From the NCBI RefSeq assembly GCF_029023825.1, contig NZ_CP118957.1, forward strand, positions 1 through 64,000: a stretch of DNA of 64,000 nucleotides, given 5' to 3'. A program made the position numbers and the translations under genes. This document shows, piece by piece, positions 23,746 through 33,408 of the stretch; within the stretch, counting starts at the first letter, position 1; each line of letters begins with the position of its first letter. This DNA comes from Enterococcus saccharolyticus subsp. saccharolyticus. Its GTDB lineage: Bacteria; Bacillota; Bacilli; Lactobacillales; Enterococcaceae. Under the pieces are notes generated by a model, which had not been told where the DNA came from, searched no databases, and was given only the letters and a program-made list of their open reading frames with translations.

Positions 23746-24564
23746 ATGGTCGATTGGTTAGTAAGTTTACAACCGTGGCAACAAGCATTAGTGGGGACAG
23801 GATTTACGTATTTTATGACAGCTTTAGGTGCCGCATTGGTTTTTTTCTTTAAAAGTATTAACCGTAATGTATTAAGTACGATGTTAGGGTTTGCTTCAGG
23901 GGTAATGATTGCGGCGAGCTTTTGGTCGTTATTAGATCCAGCGATTGAACGAGCAACAGAAAATGGCGATATTCCGTGGTTAGTCGTGAGTATTGGCTTT
24001 GGTTTGGGTGGGTTATTTTTATATGTAGCTGATAAAATTTTACCGCATTTACATTTTGGACAAGATGAGCAACCAGAAGGCATTCCGAGTCATTTTAAGC
24101 GGACTATTTTGTTGGTCTTCTCAATCACACTGCACAATATTCCAGAAGGATTAGCTGTCGGCGTGGCTTTTGGGGCAGCTGCCAATGCTGATGATCCACG
24201 TGCCGCGATTTTAGCAGCATTATCAGTCGCCATTGGGATTGGTATTCAAAATTTCCCAGAAGGTGCTGCAGTTTCGATTCCATTACAACAAGAAGGCTTA
24301 AGTCGCACGAAGGCCTTTTTCCATGGGCAAGCCTCAGGATTTGTTGAACCAGTTGCTGGCGTTATTGGTGCATTATTAGTCACAAAAATGACCGTCATTT
24401 TACCTTATGCGTTAGCATTTGCAGCAGGCGCAATGATTTATGTCGTTGTGGAAGAATTGATTCCAGAAGCACATTTGTCTTCGCCAACGAGACGTCATTT
24501 TGGCGTGTTTGGTACAATGTTAGGATTTGTCATTATGATGATTTTAGATGTGGCGTTGGGGTAG
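23746..24564 (+). CDS. ZIP-family divalent metal transporter
   Basis: 272-residue inner-membrane protein of the ZIP (GufA/ZupT-like) family that imports zinc or related divalent cations. About eight hydrophobic segments are visible. The metal-site signature HNIPEGLAVGVAFG (near 128) in TM4 and FPEGAAVSIPL in TM5 are diagnostic. A short histidine-bearing loop (HLHFG) lies before TM4. The ribosome site is GTGGAGG. The metal specificity cannot be read from the sequence. Confidence 0.92.
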   Translation: MVDWLVSLQPWQQALVGTGFTYFMTALGAALVFFFKSINRNVLSTMLGFASGVMIAASFWSLLDPAIERATENGDIPWLVVSIGFGLGGLFLYVADKILPHLHFGQDEQPEGIPSHFKRTILLVFSITLHNIPEGLAVGVAFGAAANADDPRAAILAALSVAIGIGIQNFPEGAAVSIPLQQEGLSRTKAFFHGQASGFVEPVAGVIGALLVTKMTVILPYALAFAAGAMIYVVVEELIPEAHLSSPTRRHFGVFGTMLGFVIMMILDVALG

Positions 24565-24609
24565 AGGTTTTATTAAAACAAATATTAACTAGAAAAAAGA
24601 TTTGGAAAC

Positions 24610-25122
24610 TCAGTTGTTTAACTGTTTTTCCAAGTCTTTTAGCATTTTTCTATTGGGCAATAATTGATTCACACCTATTGCTACAAACATTCCGATAAAA
24701 CTATCGATGACTCGCGCAAAAGCATAGTGATACGATTCAGTTTCAGGAATCATAAATAAAATCGTCAATAAGGTTGCACATGCGCCAACGGTTCCTTCTT
24801 GATAGCCAAAATGTGACAAGAGGGAAATCATAAAAATAATCAATAAGGGCATAATAAATAGTTGTACTTCTTTACCATCGCCAAATAATTTAAACAGAAA
24901 AATAGCCACAATTGAAAACATCGCACCAAAGGTATTTCCTACCACGCGGTGTTTCCCAAATTTCAACGTGTTTATCATATCTTCTCGTAACGTAAAAACG
25001 GCTGTTAATGCAGCGACGACATAGGTTTCACGATGAAAGACAATACTAATTAAAATACAAATAAAAACACTTAGCCCAGTTTTAATCGTACGTAATCCGA
25101 TTTTCACAGATGGTTCCTCCAT
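24610..25122 (-). CDS. Aromatic acid exporter family (FUSC-like) membrane protein
   Basis: 170-residue membrane protein resembling the N-terminal membrane half of the aromatic acid exporter/FUSC group. It opens IGLRTIKTGLSVFICILISI and contains TAVFTLREDMINTLKFGKHRVVGN, both typical. About four to five hydrophobic segments are visible. The longer cytoplasmic domain of larger homologues is absent. The substrate is unknown; the family name is historical. Confidence 0.75.
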   Translation of the reverse strand: MEEPSVKIGLRTIKTGLSVFICILISIVFHRETYVVAALTAVFTLREDMINTLKFGKHRVVGNTFGAMFSIVAIFLFKLFGDGKEVQLFIMPLLIIFMISLLSHFGYQEGTVGACATLLTILFMIPETESYHYAFARVIDSFIGMFVAIGVNQLLPNRKMLKDLEKQLNN

Positions 25123-25283
25123 TTTTTGCTAGATAATTGGTAGTATAGCAAGAAATTTACTGAAAATGAAATGAAAAATAAAAATGACATTCAAAATCTC
25201 CACAATATCTCACAAGTGTCGTTGTGAATATTCTTTGCTATAATGGTATTGAGAGCGGATTTTCTTAAATAGGAGGAAGGACG

Positions 25284-25976
25284 ATGGCAAAAAAAGAAAG
25301 AAGTATTGGGAAACTTCTCGGTCCAGTGGGCAAAGTGTTACGAGTGCTTCCTGATTCAACCGAATTGATTAATAAAACAATTGAAGAAACGGCCCCGATT
25401 ATTTCCAAAGAATTGGATAGTCGCCGTGAAAATAAAAAATTGTATCGTGATGTGCCGGAAGTTGTAGAATTAGATATCACACGCGCCAAAGATATTTTAG
25501 AAGATTTAGGCTTTATCACACAGGAAGTTTTAGCCAAACCAATGAAAAAATATCAAAATAAAACAGCGGGTGAAGTGGTCGCAATTTCACCTAAAGGAAA
25601 AAAAGCGAAAATCGGCTCATTAATTAAACTGTATTATGTGGATGAACAAGTCATTTCCGAATCACGTCAACGTGAATTACCTGATGTGATTGGAATGAAT
25701 GTAGAGGAAGCAAAAGAATTTTTATTGAATGAAGGCTTAAAACCTGTGTTGAAATTAGCGACACCGCATAAAAAATATGCGCATACCCATGAAAATATTG
25801 TGGTAGATTCTGATCCCAAGTTAGATTTGTTTCATAAATATGTGAAAACTGGTAGTCTCATTTATCTGTATTATGTCAATGATTACGTGGTCAAGCAAAG
25901 CAAACAATTGTTAGAAGAAAAAACAGTAAAAGAAACAAAACCTAAGAAAACCTTGTTTTTTAAGCATAAAAAATAA
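25284..25976 (+). CDS. PASTA-domain protein
   Basis: 230 residues with two PASTA-like modules: about 52-118 (DVPEVVELDITRAKDILEDL) and about 130-206 (LPDVIGMNVEEAKEFLLNEG). PASTA domains of kinases and penicillin-binding proteins bind muropeptides, but this protein has no transmembrane helix or signal peptide that I can see, and both ends are lysine-rich, so it may stay in the cytoplasm. The ribosome site is AGGAGG and an extended -10 (TGCTATAAT) lies upstream. The role is unknown. Confidence 0.8.
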   Translation: MAKKERSIGKLLGPVGKVLRVLPDSTELINKTIEETAPIISKELDSRRENKKLYRDVPEVVELDITRAKDILEDLGFITQEVLAKPMKKYQNKTAGEVVAISPKGKKAKIGSLIKLYYVDEQVISESRQRELPDVIGMNVEEAKEFLLNEGLKPVLKLATPHKKYAHTHENIVVDSDPKLDLFHKYVKTGSLIYLYYVNDYVVKQSKQLLEEKTVKETKPKKTLFFKHKK

Positions 25977-26003
25977 AGAGGCTGAAAAACAGCCTCTTTT
26001 AGA
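25975..26003 (+). terminator. Terminator after the PASTA gene
   Basis: Stem AAAGAGGCTG (25975-25984) with CAGCCTCTTT (25990-25999), then T. A second plus-strand hairpin, CGAGTAACCT with AGGTCACTCG plus T6, follows at about 26045-26077 as a possible back-up. Confidence 0.9.
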
Positions 26004-26083
26004 TGGGAGATTGCCCAATAGGAGCTTTCTCTGCAGTTTAAATCGAGTAACCTTTTGTGAGGTCACTCGTTTTTTGTCTATTA

Positions 26084-26287
26084 TTAGTAATATCGACGAT
26101 TGTTATATTTTTTAGAACCAGTTAACCAACGGACAATAAAGAATGCGATTAATAAGGGAATACCAAATTTAAAGGCTACGTAAAACAATCCACCTACTAA
26201 GGATAAAATAATTTTAAGAGCGAAACTTGCGATAATCAAACCAATCACTAACTTCATAATATTTGACACTGTCGAATTATTCATCAT
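26084..26287 (-). CDS. Small membrane protein, unknown function
   Basis: 67 residues: a polar start MMNNSTVSNIMK, two close hydrophobic stretches (LVIGLIIASFALKIILSLVG and FGIPLLIAFFIVRWL), and a basic tyrosine-rich tail KKYNNRRYY. I take ATG 26287 because AGGAGG lies six bases before it; the open frame extends 19 codons upstream without a site. I do not recognise the family. It follows proBA on the same strand after 73 bases and could be co-transcribed. Confidence 0.65.
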   Translation of the reverse strand: MMNNSTVSNIMKLVIGLIIASFALKIILSLVGGLFYVAFKFGIPLLIAFFIVRWLTGSKKYNNRRYY

Positions 26288-26359
26288 TTTTTCCTCCTGT
26301 TTTCTTCTTGTATTTAATTTATCAAAAATAAGAGAAGAAAACATCCGACCTAAGAAGGA

Positions 26360-27604
26360 TTATCCACGAATTTGTCCATCACCGTAGACGATATATTTTG
26401 TGGATGTTAGTTCTGGTAAGCCCATTGGTCCGCGAGCATGCAGTTTTTGGGTAGAAATCCCGATTTCTGCACCAAAGCCAAAAACAAATCCATCTGTAAA
26501 ACGTGTGGATGCATTGACGTAAACAGCAGCAGCATCGACTTCTTTTAAGAATTTTTGTGAGGCAAAGTAATTGTCGGTAACGATAGCTTCTGAATGTTTG
26601 GTGTTGTAACGATTAATATGCGTAATGGCTTCTTCAATCGAATCCACAACTTTTACTGCCAAAATATAATCAAGATATTCTGTTGCCCAATCTTCTTCTG
26701 TCGCTACGCTAGCATTTGGTAAAAATGGCAGCGCACGTTCATCGCCACGGAATTCAACTTGACCATCAAGGGTTTCTGCCAATTTTGGCAAGAAAAATTC
26801 AGCAACATCTTGGTGTACTAATAGCGTTTCGATTGCATTGCAGACAGAAGGGCGTTGCACTTTGGCATTGACTGCAATATCTAGTGCCATTTGTAGTTGT
26901 GCGTCTTTATCCACATAGACATGATTGTTTCCAGTTCCTGTTTCAATCACTGGTACAGTCGCTGTTTCTTTCACGCGTTGAATTAACCCAGCACCTCCAC
27001 GAGGAATTAACACATCTAAATATTCTGTTAGTCGCATCAATTCGTTGGCAATAGCATGTGAAGTATCATCAATAAATTGAATCGCATAAGGTGAGAAATC
27101 ATTAGCAACGAGTGTATCTTGCAAAATTTTTACTAAAATTTGATTGGAATAGAAGGCTTCTTTCCCGCCCCGTAAAATGACCGCATTGCCGGTTTTGAAA
27201 CACAAACTAGCGGCATCTGTTGTTACGTTTGGACGTGATTCATAAATAATCCCGATGACGCCTAATGGCACGCGTTGACGACCAATCATCAAACCATCCG
27301 CGTTTTTCCACATTTTTTCCACTTCACCAATTGGATCTGGTAATTGAATAACTTGGCGAATGCCATCTGCCATTTCTTTAATGCGTTCTTCAGTTAAACG
27401 TAGACGATCTTTCATGGTTTCTTTGATGCCATAATCATCCGATTTTGCTAAGTCTTGTGCATTTGCTTCTAAAATTACAGGCGTATTTGCTTCTAGTGCA
27501 TCGGCCATTTTTGCCAATAATTGATTTTTTGTTGCGGTATCTAACAAACCTAATTGATACGCACTTTCTTTGGCTTGTTGCCCTAATTTGTTTAAATCTG
27601 TCAT
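26360..27604 (-). CDS. proA: Gamma-glutamyl phosphate reductase
   Basis: NADPH-dependent second step of proline synthesis, reducing gamma-glutamyl phosphate to glutamate semialdehyde. The 414 residues are normal. The catalytic cysteine is in [15 protein letters not shown], and [19 protein letters not shown] and the C-terminal [17 protein letters not shown] are diagnostic. ATG 27604 has AAGGAGG at ideal spacing; ATG 27610, overlapping the proB stop, is the alternative. It is translationally coupled to proB. Confidence 0.96.
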   Translation of the reverse strand: MTDLNKLGQQAKESAYQLGLLDTATKNQLLAKMADALEANTPVILEANAQDLAKSDDYGIKETMKDRLRLTEERIKEMADGIRQVIQLPDPIGEVEKMWKNADGLMIGRQRVPLGVIGIIYESRPNVTTDAASLCFKTGNAVILRGGKEAFYSNQILVKILQDTLVANDFSPYAIQFIDDTSHAIANELMRLTEYLDVLIPRGGAGLIQRVKETATVPVIETGTGNNHVYVDKDAQLQMALDIAVNAKVQRPSVCNAIETLLVHQDVAEFFLPKLAETLDGQVEFRGDERALPFLPNASVATEEDWATEYLDYILAVKVVDSIEEAITHINRYNTKHSEAIVTDNYFASQKFLKEVDAAAVYVNASTRFTDGFVFGFGAEIGISTQKLHARGPMGLPELTSTKYIVYGDGQIRG

Positions 27605-27606
27605 AC

Positions 27607-28407
27607 TCATTCCTCCTTAAAGAATGTTCCAATTTCTTCGCCGTTGACAATATCAAAAATAACTTTGGGACTTTTACCATTTGCTAAGACCATGGCACTG
27701 TGATTTTCCAACACGCGTTGCGCTGCTTTTAGCTTGCTGTACATGCCACCTGTACCATATTGACTGCCTTTGCCACCTGCACGAGAATACAAATCATCAT
27801 TGATTTCTGTCACTCGTGAATACAATTTGGCATTTTTATTCGTCGTTGGGTTATCGGAATAAAAGCCATTAATATCAGAAAGCATAATCAATAAATCCGC
27901 ATCAATCAATTGTAGTACGATAGCAGAAAGTTGGTCATTATCACCAAACTTGGTGGTGTGATCTAACTCATCGACTGCCACCGTATCATTTTCATTAATG
28001 ATGGGAATGATGCCCATTTTTAACAACTGATTCAAGGTATTGACTACATTTTTGCGGCTTTCCGGAAATTCAATGACATCACGTGTTAATAAGACTTGCG
28101 CTGTTTGTTGGCTATAGGTTCCAAAACGTTGGCCATAAATAGACATAAGTTCGGCTTGTCCAACAGCTGCGACGGCTTGTTGTTCAGGGATTGACGCTGG
28201 GCGACGTCCCATGTTCAATTTATTCATCCCTACACCGACTGCTCCAGAAGAAACCAAGATAACTTCTTTCCCACGATTTCTTAAATCTGTTAATGCAAAT
28301 GCCAATTCATCAATACCAGCTAAATTAATATTGCCATTGGGGTAGATTAAGGAACTAGTTCCAATTTTAATGACGACACGTTTGGCTTTGTGTAAATTTT
28401 TTCGCAT
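27607..28407 (-). CDS. proB: Glutamate 5-kinase
   Basis: Phosphorylates glutamate at the gamma position, the first and feedback-controlled step of proline synthesis. 266 residues form the amino-acid-kinase domain only: [10 protein letters not shown] at the start, [22 protein letters not shown] and FGDNDQLSA. The C-terminal PUA domain of the Escherichia coli enzyme is missing, as in many lactic acid bacteria. The promoter is just upstream; proA follows. Confidence 0.95.
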   Translation of the reverse strand: MRKNLHKAKRVVIKIGTSSLIYPNGNINLAGIDELAFALTDLRNRGKEVILVSSGAVGVGMNKLNMGRRPASIPEQQAVAAVGQAELMSIYGQRFGTYSQQTAQVLLTRDVIEFPESRKNVVNTLNQLLKMGIIPIINENDTVAVDELDHTTKFGDNDQLSAIVLQLIDADLLIMLSDINGFYSDNPTTNKNAKLYSRVTEINDDLYSRAGGKGSQYGTGGMYSKLKAAQRVLENHSAMVLANGKSPKVIFDIVNGEEIGTFFKEE

Positions 28408-28423
28408 AAGCTACCTCTTTTAG

Positions 28424-28495
28424 TTTATATAGTGTTTCTATTGTACTAGCAAAAAGGTATTTCGTCATGTAAATTCTTTCAAATTTCAGAAAAAT
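28424..28495 (-). promoter_or_regulatory. proBA promoter with CodY-like box
   Basis: Minus-strand -35 TTGCTA (28447-28452), 17-bp spacer, -10 TATAAA (28424-28429). About 30 bases further upstream, AAATTTCAGAAAAAT (28481-28495) matches the CodY consensus AATTTTCWGAAAATT at 13 of 15 positions. Repression of proline synthesis by CodY in rich medium is a reasonable but unproven reading. Confidence 0.55.
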
Positions 28496-28656
28496 TGAGC
28501 GAGATTTTTTTATAAAAAAGATACGTCCCCTTCTAGCAATGTCTAGGTTATAAGCCAGTCACCAAAATAGTGCTAGCGAAATAATGCAAACTTGCTTACA
28601 ATTAATACCAATAACTAACGTAGCGAAAAAAATTGAAATGAAAGCAGGAACAAGCG

Positions 28657-29637
28657 ATGGCAAATAATACACAAAGTCTTAACTGGAAAGTTATTCCAAT
28701 CAGTGCAATCGAAGGTGTGCGTTTTGGTCAAGTGCAACGGATGGATGGTATGACTGGCGTCTCTGTTGCTTTGTTAGAAAAGAATAACGCAGGAGTAGAT
28801 ATTAGTGGGGGCGGACCAGCAAGTCGTGAAGCACATTTATTGTCGCCACTCACAGATGATAAATCAATGAATGCGGTGGTTTTTTCAGGTGGTTCAGCTT
28901 ATGGATTAGCCGCTTCGGACGGTGTCATGCGTTACTTAGAAGAGCGTCACGTTGGGTATGCTGTGGGAAAAGTCGTGGTCCCCTTAGTGGTTCAATCGTG
29001 TATTTTTGATTTGAATATTGGACATGCGAAGATTCGACCTGATGCGGACATGGGGTATGCGGCTTGTGTTGCTGCGGAACAAGCCGCAGAACCACTTTCT
29101 GGAAGTGTGGGTGCCGGTACCGGAGCAACAGTCGGCAAATTATGTGGGATGCCACAAAGTCAAAAAGCTGGGGTGGGGTATTTTGCTGTGGAAGTGGGAG
29201 ACTTGCAAATTGGCGCCATGGTTGTGGTGAATGCTGTCGGTGATGTTTTCGATTATCAAACAGGAAAAAAAGTAGCGGGAGTAGTTACCCCAGACCGGCG
29301 CAATTTTTTACCAACAGATGACTTAATGATTCAGGCACAACAAGCGTTAACGAACGGTGCCAATACGACATTGGCAGCTATTTTTACGAATGCAAAATTT
29401 TCAGCACCTGAAATGAATCGTATTTCAGTCATGGCACGCACTGGTTTGGCTCGTTCTGTGCGACCAGTCAATACGATGGCAGATGGCGATGCGATTTATA
29501 CTTTTTCACTTGGAGAGGTGGTAGCTGATGTGAATATGGTGGGAGCGTTAGCGGCAAATGTTCTTTCAGAAGCTATCTTAAAAGCGCTAGCACACTCAAC
29601 GATTTCTGAAACAGACTATTTGCAGCTAATTGAATAA
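28657..29637 (+). CDS. P1-family (DmpA-like) aminopeptidase
   Basis: 326-residue peptidase of family S58, N-terminal-nucleophile hydrolases that self-cleave. It starts with a conserved GVRFGQVQRMDGMTGVSV stretch, has SGGSAYGLAASDGVMRYLEE in the middle, and SVGAGTGATVGK, typical of this family. The self-processing Ser is probably the one in FTNAKFSAPEMNRIS, where classical members carry GT/GS-type junctions; I am not certain of it. It stands alone, divergent from proBA. The ribosome site (AGCAGGA) is modest. Confidence 0.85.
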   Translation: MANNTQSLNWKVIPISAIEGVRFGQVQRMDGMTGVSVALLEKNNAGVDISGGGPASREAHLLSPLTDDKSMNAVVFSGGSAYGLAASDGVMRYLEERHVGYAVGKVVVPLVVQSCIFDLNIGHAKIRPDADMGYAACVAAEQAAEPLSGSVGAGTGATVGKLCGMPQSQKAGVGYFAVEVGDLQIGAMVVVNAVGDVFDYQTGKKVAGVVTPDRRNFLPTDDLMIQAQQALTNGANTTLAAIFTNAKFSAPEMNRISVMARTGLARSVRPVNTMADGDAIYTFSLGEVVADVNMVGALAANVLSEAILKALAHSTISETDYLQLIE

Positions 29638-29658
29638 CTTTTCTTTGATCCAGTAGAC

Positions 29659-29695
29659 AGATGAACGATGCAATTAGTGTCGTTCATCTTATTTG
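29659..29695 (+). terminator. Hairpin terminator after the P1 peptidase
   Basis: Perfect stem AGATGAACGA (29659-29668) with TCGTTCATCT (29680-29689), followed by a weak T-rich tail. The remaining gap to dut holds only a probable -10 (TAAAAT, 29845-29850). Confidence 0.7.
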
Positions 29696-29874
29696 TGTAC
29701 GCAACTACAACCATTGTCGTTCAATTACGAAAAAAGGTAGTCATAGTTTTACGTTTTCTCAACAGAAGAAACAAACTTTCTTCGTATTTTTTGCGTAAGC
29801 TAAGAGCAAATCCATTAACTTTCAGTTTTTATGCGAACTTATGTTAAAATGAGCATAGTATTTATTGGAGGTTT

Positions 29875-30381
29875 ATGATGAAAAAACGAGGATTTGAACG
29901 TGTCACAAGTTTTGAAGGACAAAATATTAATTTACCTGTACGTGCAACCAATCATGCGGCAGGTTACGATTTTGAAGCAGCAGCAGATGTAGTAATTCCA
30001 AGTATTTGGAAGCAGTTTTTCTCACGAAAAGTTGGCGACAATCAAACGCTAGAAAAGAAAATTAAACCTGTATTAGTTCCCACTGGTATTAAAGCTTACA
30101 TGGGTGACGATGAATTTTTACAATTAGCGAATCGCTCAAGCAATCCCTTAAAACGCTTTTTGATTTTAAGCAATGGAGTAGGCGTCATTGATAGCGATTA
30201 TTATAACAATGCTTCAACTGAAGGACATATCATGTTCCAATTTACCAATGTTGGTTTACGTGATGTCACGATTAAAAAAGGAGAACGAATTGGTCAAGGA
30301 ATTTTCTTGCCATTTTTAAAAGCCGATCAAGATGAAACAACTGGTGAACGCACAGGTGGTTTTGGTTCTTCTGATAAATAA
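29875..30381 (+). CDS. dut: dUTP diphosphatase
   Basis: Hydrolyses dUTP to dUMP, keeping uracil out of DNA. The 168 residues carry trimeric dUTPase motifs: [10 protein letters not shown] (motif 1), [11 protein letters not shown] (2), [13 protein letters not shown] (3) and the C-terminal lid [10 protein letters not shown] (5). An insertion of about 25 residues ([20 protein letters not shown]) after motif 1 is longer than in E. coli Dut. The ribosome site is TTGGAGG. radA follows after 11 bases, so they are probably co-transcribed. Confidence 0.94.
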   Translation: MMKKRGFERVTSFEGQNINLPVRATNHAAGYDFEAAADVVIPSIWKQFFSRKVGDNQTLEKKIKPVLVPTGIKAYMGDDEFLQLANRSSNPLKRFLILSNGVGVIDSDYYNNASTEGHIMFQFTNVGLRDVTIKKGERIGQGIFLPFLKADQDETTGERTGGFGSSDK

Positions 30382-30392
30382 GGAGGGCAAAG

Positions 30393-31763
30393 ATGGCAAA
30401 AAAAGCAAAAACACAATTTGAATGCCAACACTGTGGGTATATTTCCCCTCGTTATTTAGGAAAATGTCCGCAATGTGGCAGTTGGAATTCAATGGTGGAA
30501 GAAAAAATTCAAGATACCTCGGATCGTAGGTCACGCACCACTTTGACAGGACAAAAGATGCAACCAATGAAATTAGCGGACGTTGTGCCCAAAAAAGAAC
30601 CCCGTGTCCAAACGCAACTAGGCGAGTTAAATCGTGTGTTGGGTGGCGGAGTGGTACCTGGTTCAATGGTATTGCTTGGTGGTGACCCGGGAATTGGGAA
30701 ATCGACGTTACTGTTGCAAGTCTCACAACAATTGGCGGCAACCGGCGGCAAAGTCTTATATGTTTCCGGAGAAGAAAGTGCCGAGCAAATTAAAATGCGG
30801 GCGCAACGTTTAGGCGTGGTGGATAATGAATTTTATTTATATGCAGAAACGGACATGCACGATATTAGTCGGGCGATTGAAAACTTGGAACCCGATTATG
30901 TCATTATTGACTCGATTCAAACGATGACACAACCTGATATTAGCAGTGTCGCAGGAAGTGTGAGTCAAGTTCGTGAAACCACAGCTGAATTGCTGAAAAT
31001 TGCCAAAACCAATGGCATTGCGATTTTTATTGTTGGTCATGTGACCAAAGAAGGTTCGATTGCTGGTCCACGAATGTTGGAGCACATGGTTGATACAGTG
31101 TTATACTTTGAAGGAGAACAACATCAAAGTTTCCGAATTTTACGGGCGGTTAAAAATCGTTTTGGTTCAACCAACGAAATTGGTATTTTTGAAATGCGTG
31201 AAGGTGGTTTGGAAGAAGTCGCTAATCCATCACAAGTTTTTCTGGAAGAACGTTTAGCAGGAGCGACGGGTTCTGCGATTGTCGTAGCAATGGAAGGCAG
31301 TCGCCCGATTCTTGTCGAAATCCAAGCTTTAGTCACACCGACAATGTTTGGGAATGCCAAACGGACAACGACAGGTCTTGATTTCAATCGTGTATCGTTG
31401 ATTATGGCCGTTTTGGAGAAACGAGCAGGCTTGTTATTGCAAAATCAAGATGCCTATTTAAAAGCGGCTGGTGGCGTGAAATTAAACGAACCTGCGATTG
31501 ACTTGGCGATTGCCGTTAGTATTGCTTCAAGTTACAAAGAAAAAGGCACCGAAGCGACAGAATGTTTTATCGGTGAGATTGGATTAACTGGTGAAATTCG
31601 TCGCGTGAATGCGATTGAACAACGTGTCAAAGAAGTGCAAAAGTTAGGATTTAAAAAAGTCTATGTTCCTAAAAATAACTTAGTCAATTGGGAACCACCC
31701 AAAGGAATTGAAGTTGTTGGTTTAGTAACATTAGATGAAGCATTAAAACGTGTTTTTCGTTAA
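30393..31763 (+). CDS. radA: DNA repair protein RadA
   Basis: RecA-like helicase that promotes branch migration in recombination (Sms). The 456 residues show an N-terminal C4 zinc finger (CQHCGY with CPQCGSW), Walker [11 protein letters not shown] near 96, the RadA-specific KNRFGSTNE motif near 253 and a Lon-protease-like C-terminal domain. The ribosome site is AAGGAGG. In Firmicutes it commonly precedes the PIN/TRAM gene, as here. Confidence 0.97.
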   Translation: MAKKAKTQFECQHCGYISPRYLGKCPQCGSWNSMVEEKIQDTSDRRSRTTLTGQKMQPMKLADVVPKKEPRVQTQLGELNRVLGGGVVPGSMVLLGGDPGIGKSTLLLQVSQQLAATGGKVLYVSGEESAEQIKMRAQRLGVVDNEFYLYAETDMHDISRAIENLEPDYVIIDSIQTMTQPDISSVAGSVSQVRETTAELLKIAKTNGIAIFIVGHVTKEGSIAGPRMLEHMVDTVLYFEGEQHQSFRILRAVKNRFGSTNEIGIFEMREGGLEEVANPSQVFLEERLAGATGSAIVVAMEGSRPILVEIQALVTPTMFGNAKRTTTGLDFNRVSLIMAVLEKRAGLLLQNQDAYLKAAGGVKLNEPAIDLAIAVSIASSYKEKGTEATECFIGEIGLTGEIRRVNAIEQRVKEVQKLGFKKVYVPKNNLVNWEPPKGIEVVGLVTLDEALKRVFR

Positions 31764-31788
31764 GAAAAAGAAAACATCGTAGATTAAA

Positions 31789-31826
31789 CTCATTCAGTAT
31801 GAGAAAATAGAGTCATACTGAATGAG
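31789..31826 (+). repeat. Inverted repeat between radA and the PIN/TRAM gene
   Basis: Perfect 14-bp arms CTCATTCAGTATGA (31789-31802) and TCATACTGAATGAG (31813-31826) with a 10-base loop. There is no T-run after it, and it ends five bases before the GGAGG ribosome site of the next gene, so it is not a plain terminator. Confidence 0.8.
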
Positions 31827-31842
31827 AATTGGAGGATGGAAT

Positions 31843-32961
31843 ATGCAAAAACGTGTCATTACAGCTCTCATGGTTATTGCCGGTGCAAGTATTGGTGTGT
31901 CGTTACTACCACTTGCTTGGAATACCATTGGACAAACCAACAATGACTGGCTAAATAATACAGTAACCAATAGCTTATTAGGTGCAATTATTTTTTATTT
32001 ATTTTCATTGCTAGTGGTGAATCAAATTTCAGCTGGGATTAAAAAAATTGAGAAAAGGCTAAGCGAATTTAGTCTGACGTACTTATTATTTGGTGCGATT
32101 GGGACGATTATCGGTTTAATTATTGGATTAATTGTTTCGATTCCGTTTTATAATTGGAATGTTCCTTTTGTAAATAGTGTGGCACCGATTTTGGTGATGT
32201 GTTTACTTGGTTATTTAGGATTTCAAATTGGTACTACGCGTATTGAAGAATGGAAGAAAATTTTTGGTCCGAAAAATAAAAAAGTGGAACCACAAACAGA
32301 ACAGCAATTGTTAGATCGTAAATCCGAAGATGCGTTTCATAAATACAAAATCTTAGATACGAGTGTCATTATTGATGGCCGTATTTATGATATTGCTAAA
32401 ACAGGCTTTTTAGAAGGCGTTATCATGATTCCAAATTTTGTCTTGTATGAATTACAATACATTGCTGATTCTGGCGATAGCTTGAAACGTGTACGTGGAC
32501 GTCGTGGTTTGGATATTTTAAATGCGTTACAAAAAGAAGAAGGAATCACAGTGGAAATGTATGACGGTGATTTTGAAGATATTGCTGAAGTCGATAGTAA
32601 ATTGTTGCGTTTAGCAAAATTGTTAGACGGTGTCGTTGTGACCAATGACTACAACTTAAATAAAGTTGCGGAATTTCAAAATGTACCAGTTTTAAATATC
32701 AATGCGTTAGCTAATGCAGTGAAACCTGTTGTCATTCCAGGTGAAGCGATGGAAGTGCTAGTTGTCAAAGCTGGAACGGAACGTCAACAAGGGGTAGCGT
32801 ATTTGGATGATGGAACGATGGTCGTTGTGGAAGATGGGCAACATTATATGAACGAACGAATCAAAGTCATTGTGACGAGTGCTTTACAAACAGCAGCCGG
32901 TCGCATGATTTTTGCCAAACCAGCACATTCTGGTCGTGGTATTGATAATAAAGAGAATTAA
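31843..32961 (+). CDS. Membrane PIN/TRAM-domain protein (YacL-like)
   Basis: 372 residues: four N-terminal hydrophobic segments (about 1-130), a PIN nuclease-like domain (ILDTSVIIDGRIYDI and VVTNDYNLNKVA carry the acidic residues), and a C-terminal TRAM RNA-binding domain. Conserved in Firmicutes between radA and gltX, its function is unsettled. ATG 31843 follows GGAGG. Here the next gene is not gltX: an 8-kb IS/bacteriocin insertion intervenes. Confidence 0.9.
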   Translation: MQKRVITALMVIAGASIGVSLLPLAWNTIGQTNNDWLNNTVTNSLLGAIIFYLFSLLVVNQISAGIKKIEKRLSEFSLTYLLFGAIGTIIGLIIGLIVSIPFYNWNVPFVNSVAPILVMCLLGYLGFQIGTTRIEEWKKIFGPKNKKVEPQTEQQLLDRKSEDAFHKYKILDTSVIIDGRIYDIAKTGFLEGVIMIPNFVLYELQYIADSGDSLKRVRGRRGLDILNALQKEEGITVEMYDGDFEDIAEVDSKLLRLAKLLDGVVVTNDYNLNKVAEFQNVPVLNINALANAVKPVVIPGEAMEVLVVKAGTERQQGVAYLDDGTMVVVEDGQHYMNERIKVIVTSALQTAAGRMIFAKPAHSGRGIDNKEN

Positions 32962-32988
32962 GAAGTCTGTGACAACAGCTTCTCTCTC

Positions 32989-33026
32989 AAACTAGTCGAA
33001 TGTAGTGTTCGGCTAGTTTTGTTTTT
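32989..33026 (+). terminator. Terminator after the PIN/TRAM gene
   Basis: Stem AAACTAGTCGAA (32989-33000) with TTCGGCTAGTTT (33008-33019, one G-U), then T-rich sequence. Confidence 0.88.
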
Positions 33027-33280
33027 ACTTATCTAGAAACAATCAATACTCCATTCAATACAGTGAAGGCATTAAAGTTATTTTTTAATAAATCACTCCT
33101 CTTATTGAATGAAATCTTATGGATCTTTTATTATTTTTTTAGTAGGTATTTACTCAATGGTTTGAGAAAATATAGTTGAATTTGGCTATATAAAAATCAA
33201 TAAGTGATAATAAACTATCAAAGTAATTTTTGAAATCTATTTTGTGGTCTTTCTGATTGATATAGTACATCATTATGTTT
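33027..33280. other. AT-rich gap before the IS21 element
   Basis: No convincing gene, promoter or RNA seen. A 9-bp inverted repeat (CATTCAATA near 33053 with TATTGAATG near 33104) is the only structure. The composition resembles the bacteriocin region more than the housekeeping flank, so it may be part of the insertion. Confidence 0.4.
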
Positions 33281-33408
33281 GTAAAATGTCAACCCCGGTT
33301 AGGAAATGCTCTTTTTCACCGGTTTGAAAAATGTCGTTTTTCACCGGTGACATTTTGTACTTCACCGGTTGAATTTGAAAAACAACGGACCGGCATTTGA
33401 AACACCGG

